64,000 nucleotides of DNA from Marinifilum sp965230805 (GTDB lineage: Bacteria > Bacteroidota > Bacteroidia > Bacteroidales > Marinifilaceae), in assembly GCF_965230805.1 (NCBI RefSeq), contig NZ_OZ246019.1, forward strand, positions 4,154,001 to 4,218,000. The letters run 5' to 3'. The position numbers were made by a program, and so were the translations under genes. Every line of letters starts with the position of its first letter. The first letter of the stretch is position 1. The notes under the pieces were generated by a model. The model saw nothing but the letters and a program-made list of their open reading frames with translations, searched no databases and had not been told where the DNA came from. Of the stretch, positions 8,574 through 17,387 are shown in pieces.

Positions 8574-8689
8574 TGTGTGAAGCTTAATGAAGTTTGCCGA
8601 GACCTATATCCGATTGAATCTAAAATTAATTGCAGAATAAGAGCTCATTAATACTGTTATAACTAGTCTCTGCAAGAAAATTATTGCTT

Positions 8690-9007
8690 TTAGCATAGTC
8701 TTTCTAACTCCATATTACCAAATACTTTTGAGGCAACCAATAAGTGACTGTTTGCAGATTCTAAATTAAACTCACTTGTAAATAAATTGCTTTGGAATTT
8801 TAAGGTATTGCAATTCTTTTGTTCTTCTTTTGTGAGGTATAGCTTCACAAATTTGTGGGAATTGGTTTTACCAGCATGCTTCCCCGAAACGTATTTCATA
8901 TTAATGGATTGATCACTCTCCGTCCAATAGAAAGAACATACTTCTTGCGATTCAATATTTTGCCATTCACCACTGGTTATCAACTTTATTATTTCCAGGT
9001 AATTCAT
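8690..9007 (-). CDS. Small hypothetical protein
   Basis: This 105-residue open frame begins MNYLEIIKLITSGEWQNIESQ and has no signal peptide, membrane segment or known motif. Its composition is that of a soluble protein, with several Cys residues, and it does not overlap another gene. The ribosome-binding region is weak. It could be a real small gene or a chance frame. Confidence 0.45.
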   Translation of the reverse strand: MNYLEIIKLITSGEWQNIESQEVCSFYWTESDQSINMKYVSGKHAGKTNSHKFVKLYLTKEEQKNCNTLKFQSNLFTSEFNLESANSHLLVASKVFGNMELERLC

Positions 9008-9095
9008 CTGATTTACTTTATTGTTGAGATACTTAAGTTACGAAAATCAGTACACAAGCACAATGCGCAGCTTTCTATCAATTATATTTCTATAA

Positions 9096-9140
9096 TATGA
9101 ACATTTTGTTCATACAAATGTGATTAATTTCGTAAGTTTG
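9096..9140 (+). promoter_or_regulatory. Palindromic activator-type site and -7 box before the LruC gene
   Basis: TATGAACATTTTGTTCATA at 9096-9114 is a perfect inverted repeat with 8-bp arms. A -7 match, TAAGTTTG, lies at 9133-9140 without a properly spaced TTTG -33 element. The palindrome centre lies about 41 bp before the predicted start point, the usual place for a class II activator dimer such as a CRP/FNR-family protein. The identity of the factor is inference. Confidence 0.5.
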
Positions 9141-9176
9141 ATGTTAAGGTATTAAATTGACTATAAAATAATTGCT

Positions 9177-11246
9177 ATGAAAAAATTTACTTGGAGCATT
9201 TTATTGCTTGCGATGATTTTAGGCTTATCGGCATGTACCGATTCTAATACACCTAAGGAGCCTCAACCCGATCCTGAACCAGATAACTCTTTAATGGGAA
9301 AATTAGATATTTCCAGTGAATTTGATTTTCAAACCACCGGTGAGATAAAGCTTCAGATAAACGATCCGGACAATGGAGCCTATTATTACATCTATTCATA
9401 TGAGGATGCAATTGAATGGCAAGAAATTGAATACATCGATGATGAGGGAAATACAGTTAGCGATGAAGTGCCTGTTGCCGATCATTATAACACCATTGAG
9501 TTAGGAGTGATTCGTATTATGGGAGGCAAAGCAAATGTTTCCTTATCGGTTCCAACCAATGTTAAGAAATTACTGCTGAAGAAATATTACAAAGGTGCAT
9601 TTACCAGTGCTTACTCAAATGAAATTAGCCAAGAGCGTCCTTTAAGTTTAACTTTTGATGGAAGTGATTTAAAAAGCATGGCAAAGCCAAATATCTCAAC
9701 CAAAAATGCTGCTTTGGCAAGCGATATTCTTTGGTGCGTGAATGGTAGCGGACAACTTTTTACGGTAAATCCTGAAGACATGACGACAGTTCGTAAACAA
9801 GATTTGGCTGAAGGAACTTGGACTGTGGCGATGGACTTTCAGAATCATCAGTTCTATACCATTGGGCGAGGTAAACCCTACAAATTGTATCGTTACGATG
9901 TGGATGTTGAGAATGATTACTCTGTGTCTGAACCTACTATTATCAACAGCGATTTGGGTTTTGGAGGACCACGTTTGGAATATGCCAATGATGAAGGATT
10001 CCTTTATTTCTCGAACAAAAATTACATTTATAAGTTGAATCCGGGCGATGGGAGTGTGTTGGAGACATTTAATATTGATGATGGATTAAACAATACAAGT
10101 GGAGGAGACATTGCCAAAGGAAAGGATGGAAGCTGGTACATGTCTACTTTTGGTGGCTTATATGCATTAACTTTTAATGAGGGAACGAACGAAGTGAACG
10201 CGGTTCGAAAAAGTGCCGATAATTTGCCCTATACCCCTACTTCTTTATGTATCGATACCAAACTTACACCAGATATTTGGGTTGCGGATAATTTTACACC
10301 CTCAAGTTTGTATGTAATGGATACGCAAACCGGAGGATATGAAACCCGTGATCCAGATAACGAATTGGGAATTAACGATCTTACAAAAACGCCATTGGAA
10401 TACGAGAATGTTGGGGATTCTGATAATGATGGTTGTCCTGATAATATTGATGAATTTCCAAACGACCCGGAGGTTTGTTTGAAAACGGTTACACCAACCA
10501 AATATGGATGGGGAAGTATTGCATTTGAAGATTTGTGGCCATTTAAAGGAGACTATGATTTTAATGATTTGGTAGTGAATTACAGGCATACCATGATGAT
10601 TAATCTGGATAACAAAGCAGTGAGAATGGAAGCTAAATTCTGGATAAAACATGTTGAGGGTGCTACATACAATAATGGTTTTGGTATCCAGTTCGATCAT
10701 TTATTGCCAAATCAGATTGAAAGTGTTACAGGTAATGATATCCGATCCGATTTCATTAATGTGCAGCCCAATGGTTTGGAGGCAAATCAGGAAAAAGCGG
10801 TTGTAATTGTATTTGATCAGTCGCAGAATTATAGAAATGAAACATCCGAACCCGATCCTGATTATAATGAGTTAACACTCATGATACGGTTTGCCGAGCC
10901 GATGGATTTAGAAGAAATAGGAACCAGTCCTTTTAATCCTTTCCTTATCGTGAATGGAAGTAGAGAAAAGGAAATTCATTTGCCAAATCATATTCGAACA
11001 TCCTTAGGAGAGATAAACTCTAATCAAAGTGCAACCAATTTAGATTCAGATGGAAATTATAAATCTCCAAAAGGCTTACCTTGGGCCATTGCCATTGCTC
11101 ACGAGTTTAAATATACAAAAGAGAAAGTGGAGATACTCGAAGGCTATAATCATTTTGCCAAGTGGGCAGAGAGTGGAGGAGAATTGTATCCAGATTGGTA
11201 TAAAGACAATGCAGGTTATCGAAATATGAATAAAATTGACAAATGA
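9177..11246 (+). CDS. LruC-domain lipoprotein
   Basis: The 689-residue protein has a lipoprotein signal peptide (LGLSAC, Cys at about residue 20) followed by a Pro/Asp/Glu-rich linker. The middle (about residues 170-400) contains repeated beta-strand units like a propeller (SDILWCVNGSGQLFTVNPED and similar). DSDNDGCPDNIDEFPNDPE (about residues 415-435) is a thrombospondin type 3-like calcium-binding motif. The C-terminal part begins at WPFKGDYDFNDLVVNYRH, the hallmark of the LruC (DUF4842) domain. LruC proteins are surface-exposed in Bacteroides and Leptospira; their function is unknown. It is monocistronic behind a palindromic site and ends at a bidirectional terminator. Confidence 0.85.
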   Translation: MKKFTWSILLLAMILGLSACTDSNTPKEPQPDPEPDNSLMGKLDISSEFDFQTTGEIKLQINDPDNGAYYYIYSYEDAIEWQEIEYIDDEGNTVSDEVPVADHYNTIELGVIRIMGGKANVSLSVPTNVKKLLLKKYYKGAFTSAYSNEISQERPLSLTFDGSDLKSMAKPNISTKNAALASDILWCVNGSGQLFTVNPEDMTTVRKQDLAEGTWTVAMDFQNHQFYTIGRGKPYKLYRYDVDVENDYSVSEPTIINSDLGFGGPRLEYANDEGFLYFSNKNYIYKLNPGDGSVLETFNIDDGLNNTSGGDIAKGKDGSWYMSTFGGLYALTFNEGTNEVNAVRKSADNLPYTPTSLCIDTKLTPDIWVADNFTPSSLYVMDTQTGGYETRDPDNELGINDLTKTPLEYENVGDSDNDGCPDNIDEFPNDPEVCLKTVTPTKYGWGSIAFEDLWPFKGDYDFNDLVVNYRHTMMINLDNKAVRMEAKFWIKHVEGATYNNGFGIQFDHLLPNQIESVTGNDIRSDFINVQPNGLEANQEKAVVIVFDQSQNYRNETSEPDPDYNELTLMIRFAEPMDLEEIGTSPFNPFLIVNGSREKEIHLPNHIRTSLGEINSNQSATNLDSDGNYKSPKGLPWAIAIAHEFKYTKEKVEILEGYNHFAKWAESGGELYPDWYKDNAGYRNMNKIDK

Positions 11247-11291
11247 TGCTTAAGTTATACCAGTTTTAATACTGATAGAATAAATACAAAT

Positions 11292-11324
11292 ACCCCAAAA
11301 ATCAAATGGTTTTTGGGGTGTGTT
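11292..11324. terminator. Bidirectional terminator between convergent genes
   Basis: ACCCCAAAAA (11292-11301) and TTTTTGGGGT (11310-11319) form a 10-bp stem with an 8-nt loop. It separates the LruC gene from the oxidoreductase on the opposite strand. Confidence 0.8.
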
Positions 11325-11332
11325 TATTATTA

Positions 11333-12835
11333 CTATTCAACTTCTTCAACTTTCTCTGGCTTCCAGCTTTTCAGCTTTATTAAATCAGGAAAGGCTTTTG
11401 GTTTGTATATCGATTTTTCTTCGAATACTCTTAAACATTCTTGCACCCCTTCACTAATACTTGGATGTGGATGAACATTTTGTCGGATATCTTTTAGTGT
11501 TCCCTTCTGCATTATTTGATATGCAATGGAGGTAATTAGTGTTGAAGCTTGAGGGCCAGCTGCTCTCATCCCTAAAATTCGGTCTTTCCCATCATCGCTC
11601 ACGATAATTTTGATAAAACCATCAATGGCGCGCATGGCAACAGCTCGATTTACCAATGCATTAGAATAGGTTGCCACCTTGTAAGGGATACCCTTTTTTT
11701 GGCAAGCTTTCTCGTTTAGCCCAACAGCTGCAACTTCCGGTTTAAAGAACATTAAAGTTGACATGTTCGAATAATCCAGTGGATATTCCAAATTACCATA
11801 TAAAGCCTCAACAATATATCTGCCTTGCAATTCTCCTACCGAATACAGCTGTGCATGTCCCGAAACATCGCCAGCAGCAAAAATGTTACAAGCTTTAAAA
11901 TCGTCGGTAGCGCATACTTCGTTAATATTAAGATAACCACGATCAGTTGTTTCAATTCCAACATTTTCCAGACCGATATTATCGAGGTTTGGAATCCTAC
12001 CAATGGCTACTAAAGCTACATCAACTTCTATAACTTTCGAATGCCCACCTTGATAATCTAGCACAACTTCCAAAAAATCAGGGTGTTTTCTTATGCATCG
12101 TAAATTAGCGGTATGATGAATGATTACACCGTTACTCTCAAGGTTTCTGGAAACAAATCCACTTAAATCATCATCTTCATATGGAATTACCTTATGCTGA
12201 CGATCCAGCAAGTGTACCTCGGTTTGATTGTAGTTTGAGAATATGGTTGCAAACTCACAACCAATAATACCCGAACCAATAATGATCATTCTTTCAGGAA
12301 ACTCTTTTAGGTTTATGATGCCTTCAGAATCGATAATTCTTTCTTGATCCATTTCTAAATCAGGCATTGGGCGAGGTCTAGATCCTGTTGCTATGATAAA
12401 GTTATCACCATGGATTCGTTCGGTATTGTTCTCTGATTTGATCTCAACGGTGTGAGAGTCAACGAAGCTGCCCCAGCCATGTTTTAGTGTAATATTTCCA
12501 TATTTCTCATGTGGCTTTGCATAGGTCTCAATCTGCGAAAGCATTTGCAATTGCTTTTGTTTAGCCGCTTGTATAATTGTTTTTTGAACCTGCTTGTAAT
12601 CCACATTCAAGCCCGAAGCCCTGTAGCCTCTCATAACCGATGAAGCAATTGAATAATCTCTTGAAAGTTCCCACATTGCTTTTGAGGTTAGAGCCCCATT
12701 CATAATTCCGGCTCCACCAAGATGTTGTGCTTCGATAAGGCAAACCGATTTGCCAAAATCAATTGCACGCATTGCTGCAGAGAAGCCCGCAGGACCACTT
12801 CCCAATACAACCAAGTCGTATTTTTCTGCACTCAT
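11333..12835 (-). CDS. Dihydrolipoamide dehydrogenase-like flavoprotein lacking the redox cysteines
   Basis: The 500-residue protein has the full pyridine-nucleotide disulfide oxidoreductase layout: FAD-binding GSGPAGFSAA near the N-terminus, ATGSRPRP, NAD(P)-binding GSGIIGCEFATIF (about residues 185-197), FAAGDVSG (second FAD motif) and the C-terminal dimerisation domain with HPHPSISEGVQE. In normal family members the motif after the first GG carries two active-site cysteines (CxxxxC). Here it reads GGAGIMNGALTSKA (about residues 40-53), with Ala in place of both. The C-terminal His-Glu pair is kept. It therefore cannot use the usual dithiol relay and may be a diaphorase, quinone reductase or transhydrogenase-like enzyme. 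It is monocistronic. Confidence 0.85.
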   Translation of the reverse strand: MSAEKYDLVVLGSGPAGFSAAMRAIDFGKSVCLIEAQHLGGAGIMNGALTSKAMWELSRDYSIASSVMRGYRASGLNVDYKQVQKTIIQAAKQKQLQMLSQIETYAKPHEKYGNITLKHGWGSFVDSHTVEIKSENNTERIHGDNFIIATGSRPRPMPDLEMDQERIIDSEGIINLKEFPERMIIIGSGIIGCEFATIFSNYNQTEVHLLDRQHKVIPYEDDDLSGFVSRNLESNGVIIHHTANLRCIRKHPDFLEVVLDYQGGHSKVIEVDVALVAIGRIPNLDNIGLENVGIETTDRGYLNINEVCATDDFKACNIFAAGDVSGHAQLYSVGELQGRYIVEALYGNLEYPLDYSNMSTLMFFKPEVAAVGLNEKACQKKGIPYKVATYSNALVNRAVAMRAIDGFIKIIVSDDGKDRILGMRAAGPQASTLITSIAYQIMQKGTLKDIRQNVHPHPSISEGVQECLRVFEEKSIYKPKAFPDLIKLKSWKPEKVEEVE

Positions 12836-13253
12836 AAAATGTTGCTGTTTATTGTGTTTTGCTGATAATTACATGTAGTCAGAACATGTGTTGATTAGGA
12901 CAAATTCAGCTGTTATATGGCTCCTAACCAATTCAAGCATTAAGATAGAAATAAAATATCAACTACAGTAAATGATAATGTGATTTGCAGATAAAAAAGT
13001 CTTTTTTTAAGCATGATTCGAAGGAAATTGATAGTATTATAATACTTAAAGTGCTTAAAGTTATATCACAAGTTTTAATATTTTCAGCTCATAAGTTCTT
13101 TAAGTATCAAGCTGCGTTATATTTTATCGACCTGTATCGCTAGTTCTGTGAAATTTGTATTGTATATCACCTTTTTACGACAATCTGAATTTAAAAATTA
13201 ATCAAACTCAGGTATTAAGTTACATGCTTTTTTAAACTCCACTCTTGTAATTT
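12836..13253. other. Intergenic, 418 bp, AT-rich
   Basis: No convincing gene was found. A short stretch near 13045-13065 (ACTTAAAGTGCTTAAAGT) resembles the 9-bp periodic repeat at the end of the window and may be a decayed remnant. No clear promoter for the flavoprotein was identified. Confidence 0.5.
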
Positions 13254-13913
13254 TTAATAAACGAGTTCCCCTTCTTTCAATTGTTCATACGTGTGTTTGT
13301 AGAGTATTTTATGAAGAAGAAAAGCTTCCTTCAAATTTTCATTGGTGAATTCTTGCTCATGTTCAATCATGTTAGCCAATTCCAGCAGAAACTCATCATC
13401 ACGAAGGTTAGGGTAATCCTGTTCAATTAAATAAATATCCGAGAATTGCATGAATGGCAGTCTGCTCAATACAGCTTTTCTTTGCTCGTTGTAGGTATCC
13501 AAATCACTTGCTTTATGATCTGCAAAATAGAAATTTTGTAAACTTTCTACAAAGAAATCATCGAAGCTTTTCATTATAATGATCCTATCTTTTCTTAAAC
13601 GGAAAAGTTCGCATTTATCGCTCTCAGGTTTCAGGCTTTCTTCTTTTTCAATTGCTTTGCTAATAAAAAGATAGGCTAGGTGAGCCAATCCAATATTTTC
13701 ATCTTCATCTTCAATCAAATCCCAATGGATCATCATAATAATCGCCTTTCCAACTTGAGAAACATAAGTGTCATCCCAAAGAAGAAAAGGATCACTCTTT
13801 ATTTCTGCGTAAATTTCTCGCAGCGTGGATTTACATGCTTTTATTTTGCCATTTTGTCCACTCTTAATTGCAGATGAAACCAATGCTCTAAATTCCTCAA
13901 TTCTTTCTGTCAT
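13254..13913 (-). CDS. Conserved hypothetical cytoplasmic protein
   Basis: The protein of about 219 residues starts at MTERIEEFRALVSSAI. It is rich in charged residues, has no signal peptide or membrane helix, and appears mostly helical. A longer frame starting at 13979 is rejected because it would run through the pyrI terminator at 13951-13974. I do not recognise the family. It follows pyrB-pyrI on the same strand but is probably transcribed separately from its own promoter in the short gap after the terminator. Confidence 0.7.
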   Translation of the reverse strand: MTERIEEFRALVSSAIKSGQNGKIKACKSTLREIYAEIKSDPFLLWDDTYVSQVGKAIIMMIHWDLIEDEDENIGLAHLAYLFISKAIEKEESLKPESDKCELFRLRKDRIIIMKSFDDFFVESLQNFYFADHKASDLDTYNEQRKAVLSRLPFMQFSDIYLIEQDYPNLRDDEFLLELANMIEHEQEFTNENLKEAFLLHKILYKHTYEQLKEGELVY

Positions 13914-13950
13914 CTTCAAATTATAGATTTGCTCTAAAGGTAGAAAAATA

Positions 13951-13974
13951 AAAAAAGCCACTAAGGGCTTTTTT
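13951..13974 (-). terminator. Intrinsic terminator after pyrI
   Basis: On the minus strand AAAAAAGCC and GGCTTTTTTT flank a short loop and end in a T-run. It lies about 25-50 nt after the pyrI stop codon. Confidence 0.75.
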
Positions 13975-13999
13975 ACCAAACAAGAAAAGAACAGTGTAA

Positions 14000-14458
14000 T
14001 TAAATGATTTCAATATGTTTGTGATCAGTAATTTTTTCGCAATAATGACACTTTAATGTAATTGGTGCTTTTTCGACTACCTTGAATCTTGTAGTTACCG
14101 ATTCAACATTGGTGATACATTTTGGATTCATACATTTTGCAATTCCTATTACTTTATCCGGCGATTCAACAATTTTTTTCTCAACTACCTGGTAGTCTTT
14201 AATGATGTTTAGTTTTGCATGTGGAGCAATCAATGAAATTTTATTGATTTCATCATCTTCAAAAAAGATATCAGCTACTTTGATAATTGCTTTTTTACCC
14301 AATTTGTCACTACCCAGGTTGTTACCAAAAGTAACAGAGTTTTTACAAGTGTCTAGTCCTAAGATGTTGATTACCTGGAATAAATACTCAGCTGGAATGT
14401 GGTCAATTACAGTTCCATTTTCGATGGCACTTACTTGTAATTCTTTTTTTACGTTCAT
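14000..14458 (-). CDS. pyrI: Aspartate carbamoyltransferase regulatory subunit
   Basis: The 152-residue protein is the normal size for PyrI. The N-terminal allosteric domain is followed by a zinc domain with Cys109, Cys114, Cys137 and Cys140 (CMNPKC and CHYC), the four ligands that hold the regulatory chain to the catalytic chain. PyrI binds ATP and CTP and gives PyrB allosteric control of the first committed step of pyrimidine synthesis. It starts 34 nt after pyrB, in the same order as enterobacterial pyrBI, and is closed by a terminator. Confidence 0.97.
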   Translation of the reverse strand: MNVKKELQVSAIENGTVIDHIPAEYLFQVINILGLDTCKNSVTFGNNLGSDKLGKKAIIKVADIFFEDDEINKISLIAPHAKLNIIKDYQVVEKKIVESPDKVIGIAKCMNPKCITNVESVTTRFKVVEKAPITLKCHYCEKITDHKHIEII

Positions 14459-14492
14459 ATTTAGATATTCTTTTTATTCGTGAAACATGAGA

Positions 14493-15398
14493 TTAAAGAT
14501 CAAGTGCTTTAGCAATAATTGCTTGACGGGCATAAACACCATTAAGCGCTTGTTCAAAGTAGTAAGCTTTTGGATTGCTATCTACGTCAACAGCAATTTC
14601 GTTTACTCTCGGCAGTGGATGAAGAATTCTCAGATTATCTCTGGTATCCATAAGCATATCATTCTTTAAAATGTACACATTCTTCACTTTTTCGTACTCC
14701 AGGGGATCCGCAAATCTCTCTCGTTGAACACGGGTCATGTACAAAATGTCAGCTTCATTAATGATATCGTTGAATTCGGTATGTTCTTGATAGTTGATTT
14801 TGTTATTGTCCATGAAAATTTTGTATGCCAACGGAATCTCTAATTCTTTCGGAGCAATAAAGTGGAAGGTAGGGTTGAAGTGCGACATAGCCATAAGCAG
14901 AGAGTGAACCGTACGGCCGTACTTTAAATCTCCTACCATAAAAATGTTCAAGTTTTCAAGTGTTCCTTGTGTTTTGTAGATAGAGTATAGGTCAAGCATG
15001 GTTTGAGTAGGGTGCTGATTTGCTCCGTCTCCTGCATTAATTACAGGAACATCTGATACTTCCGAAGCATAGCGTGCTGAACCTTCGATTGGGTGCCGCA
15101 TTACAACCAGATCACAATAATTGCTCACCATTTTGGTTGTATCTTTCAAAGTTTCACCTTTGGTAACACTCGAAGAAGAAGAATCGGTAAATCCTACTAT
15201 TTTACCACCCATTCTGCTGATCGCAGTTTCGAAACTCAGGCGAGTACGGGTTGATGGTTCGAAAAATAATGAAGCTACAACTTTACCTTCTAACAAGTTG
15301 CAGTTAGGATTTTTTTCGAATTCAGCAGCTCTTCCCAATACTTCCAGGATTTCTTCTTTTGTGTAGTCGTCGATCGATACTAAACTTTTGTTATCCAT
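14493..15398 (-). CDS. pyrB: Aspartate carbamoyltransferase catalytic subunit
   Basis: The 301-residue protein has the carbamoyl-phosphate-binding signature FFEPSTRTRLSFE (about residues 45-57), MRHPIEGSARYA and the aspartate-binding HPLPRVNEI near the C-terminus. It condenses carbamoyl phosphate and aspartate to carbamoyl aspartate in the cytoplasm and forms the ATCase holoenzyme with PyrI. Expression is probably controlled by the terminator-like hairpin at 15445-15495, about 50 nt before the ATG, as well as allosterically through PyrI. Confidence 0.97.
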   Translation of the reverse strand: MDNKSLVSIDDYTKEEILEVLGRAAEFEKNPNCNLLEGKVVASLFFEPSTRTRLSFETAISRMGGKIVGFTDSSSSSVTKGETLKDTTKMVSNYCDLVVMRHPIEGSARYASEVSDVPVINAGDGANQHPTQTMLDLYSIYKTQGTLENLNIFMVGDLKYGRTVHSLLMAMSHFNPTFHFIAPKELEIPLAYKIFMDNNKINYQEHTEFNDIINEADILYMTRVQRERFADPLEYEKVKNVYILKNDMLMDTRDNLRILHPLPRVNEIAVDVDSNPKAYYFEQALNGVYARQAIIAKALDL

Positions 15399-15444
15399 TG
15401 ATTAAAAATTAAAAGTGTATATAAAATGCTTGTTTATTATTGTG

Positions 15445-15495
15445 CACAAAAAAAAACCAACAATTACCGAATTAAATGGTAATGTTGGTTTTTTT
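15445..15495 (-). promoter_or_regulatory. Putative attenuator in the pyrB leader
   Basis: A hairpin with arms AAACCAAC-A-ATTACC and GGTAATGTTGGTTT (single-base bulge, 9-nt loop) is followed on the minus strand by about ten T residues. It is a complete intrinsic terminator between the pyrB promoter and start, so read-through must be controlled. An open frame (15659 to 15402) crosses it and stops three bases before the pyrB ATG in the same frame, recalling the enterobacterial pyrL arrangement. Control by UTP-dependent attenuation is inference. Confidence 0.65.
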
Positions 15496-15668
15496 GAAAA
15501 ATATGTTTGAAGCGGATTGCCCAAATAGCAATAAAGGAAATACGCCTTACTGTCGTGTTTAAATCGAAATAAATAATGGAAAACGTGAGCAAAGAAGTAA
15601 AGAAACTTACTTCTTTCTGAAAACAATGTGGCTCTAGATTGAATAATTATGTACTCCATTCTAGATTA

Positions 15669-15701
15669 CAAATATACGTATAATTTATTCTAGAAATCAA
15701 A
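15669..15701 (-). promoter_or_regulatory. pyrBI promoter
   Basis: On the minus strand, TTTG (15698-15701), a 21-nt gap and TATATTTG (15669-15676) match the Bacteroidota consensus. Three TCTAGA palindromes lie at 15633, 15660 and 15689, spaced 27 and 29 bp around the promoter. The leader would be about 265 nt and contain the attenuator. Confidence 0.65.
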
Positions 15702-15787
15702 TGAAAATTTATTAATTATTAACAAATTTTTAATCTGTACTTTATATTGAATGTTCGAATTGATGCAGAGGCCTGAACAGTAATAAA

Positions 15788-16399
15788 CTAGATGGTTCGA
15801 ATGTATTCTGTTTTTACACTTGTGATTTTTCCTAATTTTTCAATTAGCCTTTCCACTTCACTTTGCCTAATGCTCAGCCTTATTTTACAAGTTAAGTTAA
15901 AGTCCTGTCCCAGTTGCTTAGGTTGATCATCTTTGACAATTTTCATGATATCATTCATCACCAAATAGTCAAAATGAACATCATATATATCATTCACAGT
16001 TTTGTCTAATATTTCAGCATTGGCAATGGCATCAGCTGCTGCAGTTATATAGGCATGAATTAAGCCACTTGCACCTAGTTTTGTGCCTCCAAAGTAGCGA
16101 ACAATAACAATAAGTATATTGGTAAGGTTATTCGACAAAATTTGTCCTAAAATCGGTTTACCAGCCGTTGAGGAAGGTTCTCCATCGTCGTTGGCACGAA
16201 AAATCTTTTTATCTGCCCCAAGCATGTATGCATAGCAGTGGTGCCGGGCGTCGTAATATTCTTTTTTTAGTTGGATGATGTGTTCCTTAATTTCATCTTC
16301 GGTAGTTACGGGGTAAGCATAGCTAATAAATTTGCTACCCTTTTCTTTGTATAATCCTTCTGATTTTTTTGTTATGGTTTTATATGTATCGTTGCTCAT
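15788..16399 (-). CDS. yigZ: YigZ/IMPACT family protein
   Basis: The 203-residue protein matches the YigZ/UPF0029 family: KGSKFISYAYPV, then YDARHHCYAYMLG, RANDDGEPSSTAGKPIL and IVRYFGGTKLGASGLIHAY, with a C-terminal DUF1949-like domain. Relatives (IMPACT in eukaryotes) modulate GCN2 signalling; the bacterial role is unsettled but probably linked to ribosomes or RNA. Length and motifs are complete. It lies 23 nt after an EamA transporter gene on the same strand and may share its transcript. Confidence 0.92.
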   Translation of the reverse strand: MSNDTYKTITKKSEGLYKEKGSKFISYAYPVTTEDEIKEHIIQLKKEYYDARHHCYAYMLGADKKIFRANDDGEPSSTAGKPILGQILSNNLTNILIVIVRYFGGTKLGASGLIHAYITAAADAIANAEILDKTVNDIYDVHFDYLVMNDIMKIVKDDQPKQLGQDFNLTCKIRLSIRQSEVERLIEKLGKITSVKTEYIRTI

Positions 16400-16422
16400 T
16401 AAATTCTATGAATACGTGTGTT

Positions 16423-17283
16423 CTAGTTTGTAAGGATAAAAATAGCAATAATTGCGAGTACTATTCCAAGAAGGTTGATTTTGTTTAACTTTTCGTGGAA
16501 GACTCCGATTCCAATGAGAACTGATATAGAAACAATCCCAATATTAACAATGCTAAATACAATTGAACTATCCAAGCCTGAATGATTTAAAGATGCAATT
16601 AGAAAATGCAATGATCCGAAGTTTACAAGACCTAATATTGTTCCCCCTATTAATACCTTTTGTTTAAACAACAAGCGAAAATCTTGCTTTTTTAGAACTA
16701 GAACGATAAAGCCTGAAATGGCAGCAATACCAAATAACAGGGTAGAGAACATTTCTTTGCCTCCTGAACTTAAGTATTCCTCTTGAGCATACTTTACGAG
16801 TGAATCTACAGTTCCGGCTCCAAAAAATAAGAGTACAGGTAACCACAAATACTTTCTTCGTATGCCGTCATTTTGGCCTTTGTGAATGCTTAATAAAACC
16901 GCACTTATGGCGAGAATAAAACCTATAACTTTTTGTGCTGATATAGCCTCATTGTAAAATACAATGGAAAATATCATGGGTAAAATAAAAGACATTTTAC
17001 TTGCCAAAGTTGTAATGGATATGCCTGCCTTTTGAGTTGAGCGACCAATAATAAAAAAGACAACTATAAATGCAATTCCAATTACAATGGAGATATTAAA
17101 CCAAGATTGATGAATCAATTGTGTAATTTCAAGTTTGGGATCGCTTAAAAGAAATCCACAAACCGAGGCAGTAATATAGTTGATAATTATGGCGAGAAGA
17201 ATATCTACCTTATATCGTTCAAGGTATTTAAAGCAAACAAAAATTCCAGCAGAGGAAAGTATAGCAAATAGTAGGTGTAGCAT
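16423..17283 (-). CDS. EamA/DMT-family transporter
   Basis: The 286-residue protein has ten hydrophobic segments in two similar halves, the drug/metabolite transporter layout. The second half ends with SIVFSIVNIGIVSISVLIGIGVFHEKLNKINLLGIVLAIIAIF, the usual closing pattern of EamA domains. The substrate is not predictable from sequence. Confidence 0.85.
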   Translation of the reverse strand: MLHLLFAILSSAGIFVCFKYLERYKVDILLAIIINYITASVCGFLLSDPKLEITQLIHQSWFNISIVIGIAFIVVFFIIGRSTQKAGISITTLASKMSFILPMIFSIVFYNEAISAQKVIGFILAISAVLLSIHKGQNDGIRRKYLWLPVLLFFGAGTVDSLVKYAQEEYLSSGGKEMFSTLLFGIAAISGFIVLVLKKQDFRLLFKQKVLIGGTILGLVNFGSLHFLIASLNHSGLDSSIVFSIVNIGIVSISVLIGIGVFHEKLNKINLLGIVLAIIAIFILTN

Positions 17284-17387
17284 TTGATCAAATTTGGCGC
17301 AAAATAAGGAATGCTTCCCAAAAAGAAAAGCAGATTCAGGCGAATCTGCTTCTCAGGGTAGCAATATAGTATAGTAAGTAATATAAA

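Noticed and set aside
15402..15659. 85-residue protein upstream of pyrB as an ordinary gene
   Set aside because: It crosses the attenuator hairpin and starts almost at the predicted transcript start. It is kept only as a possible leader frame.
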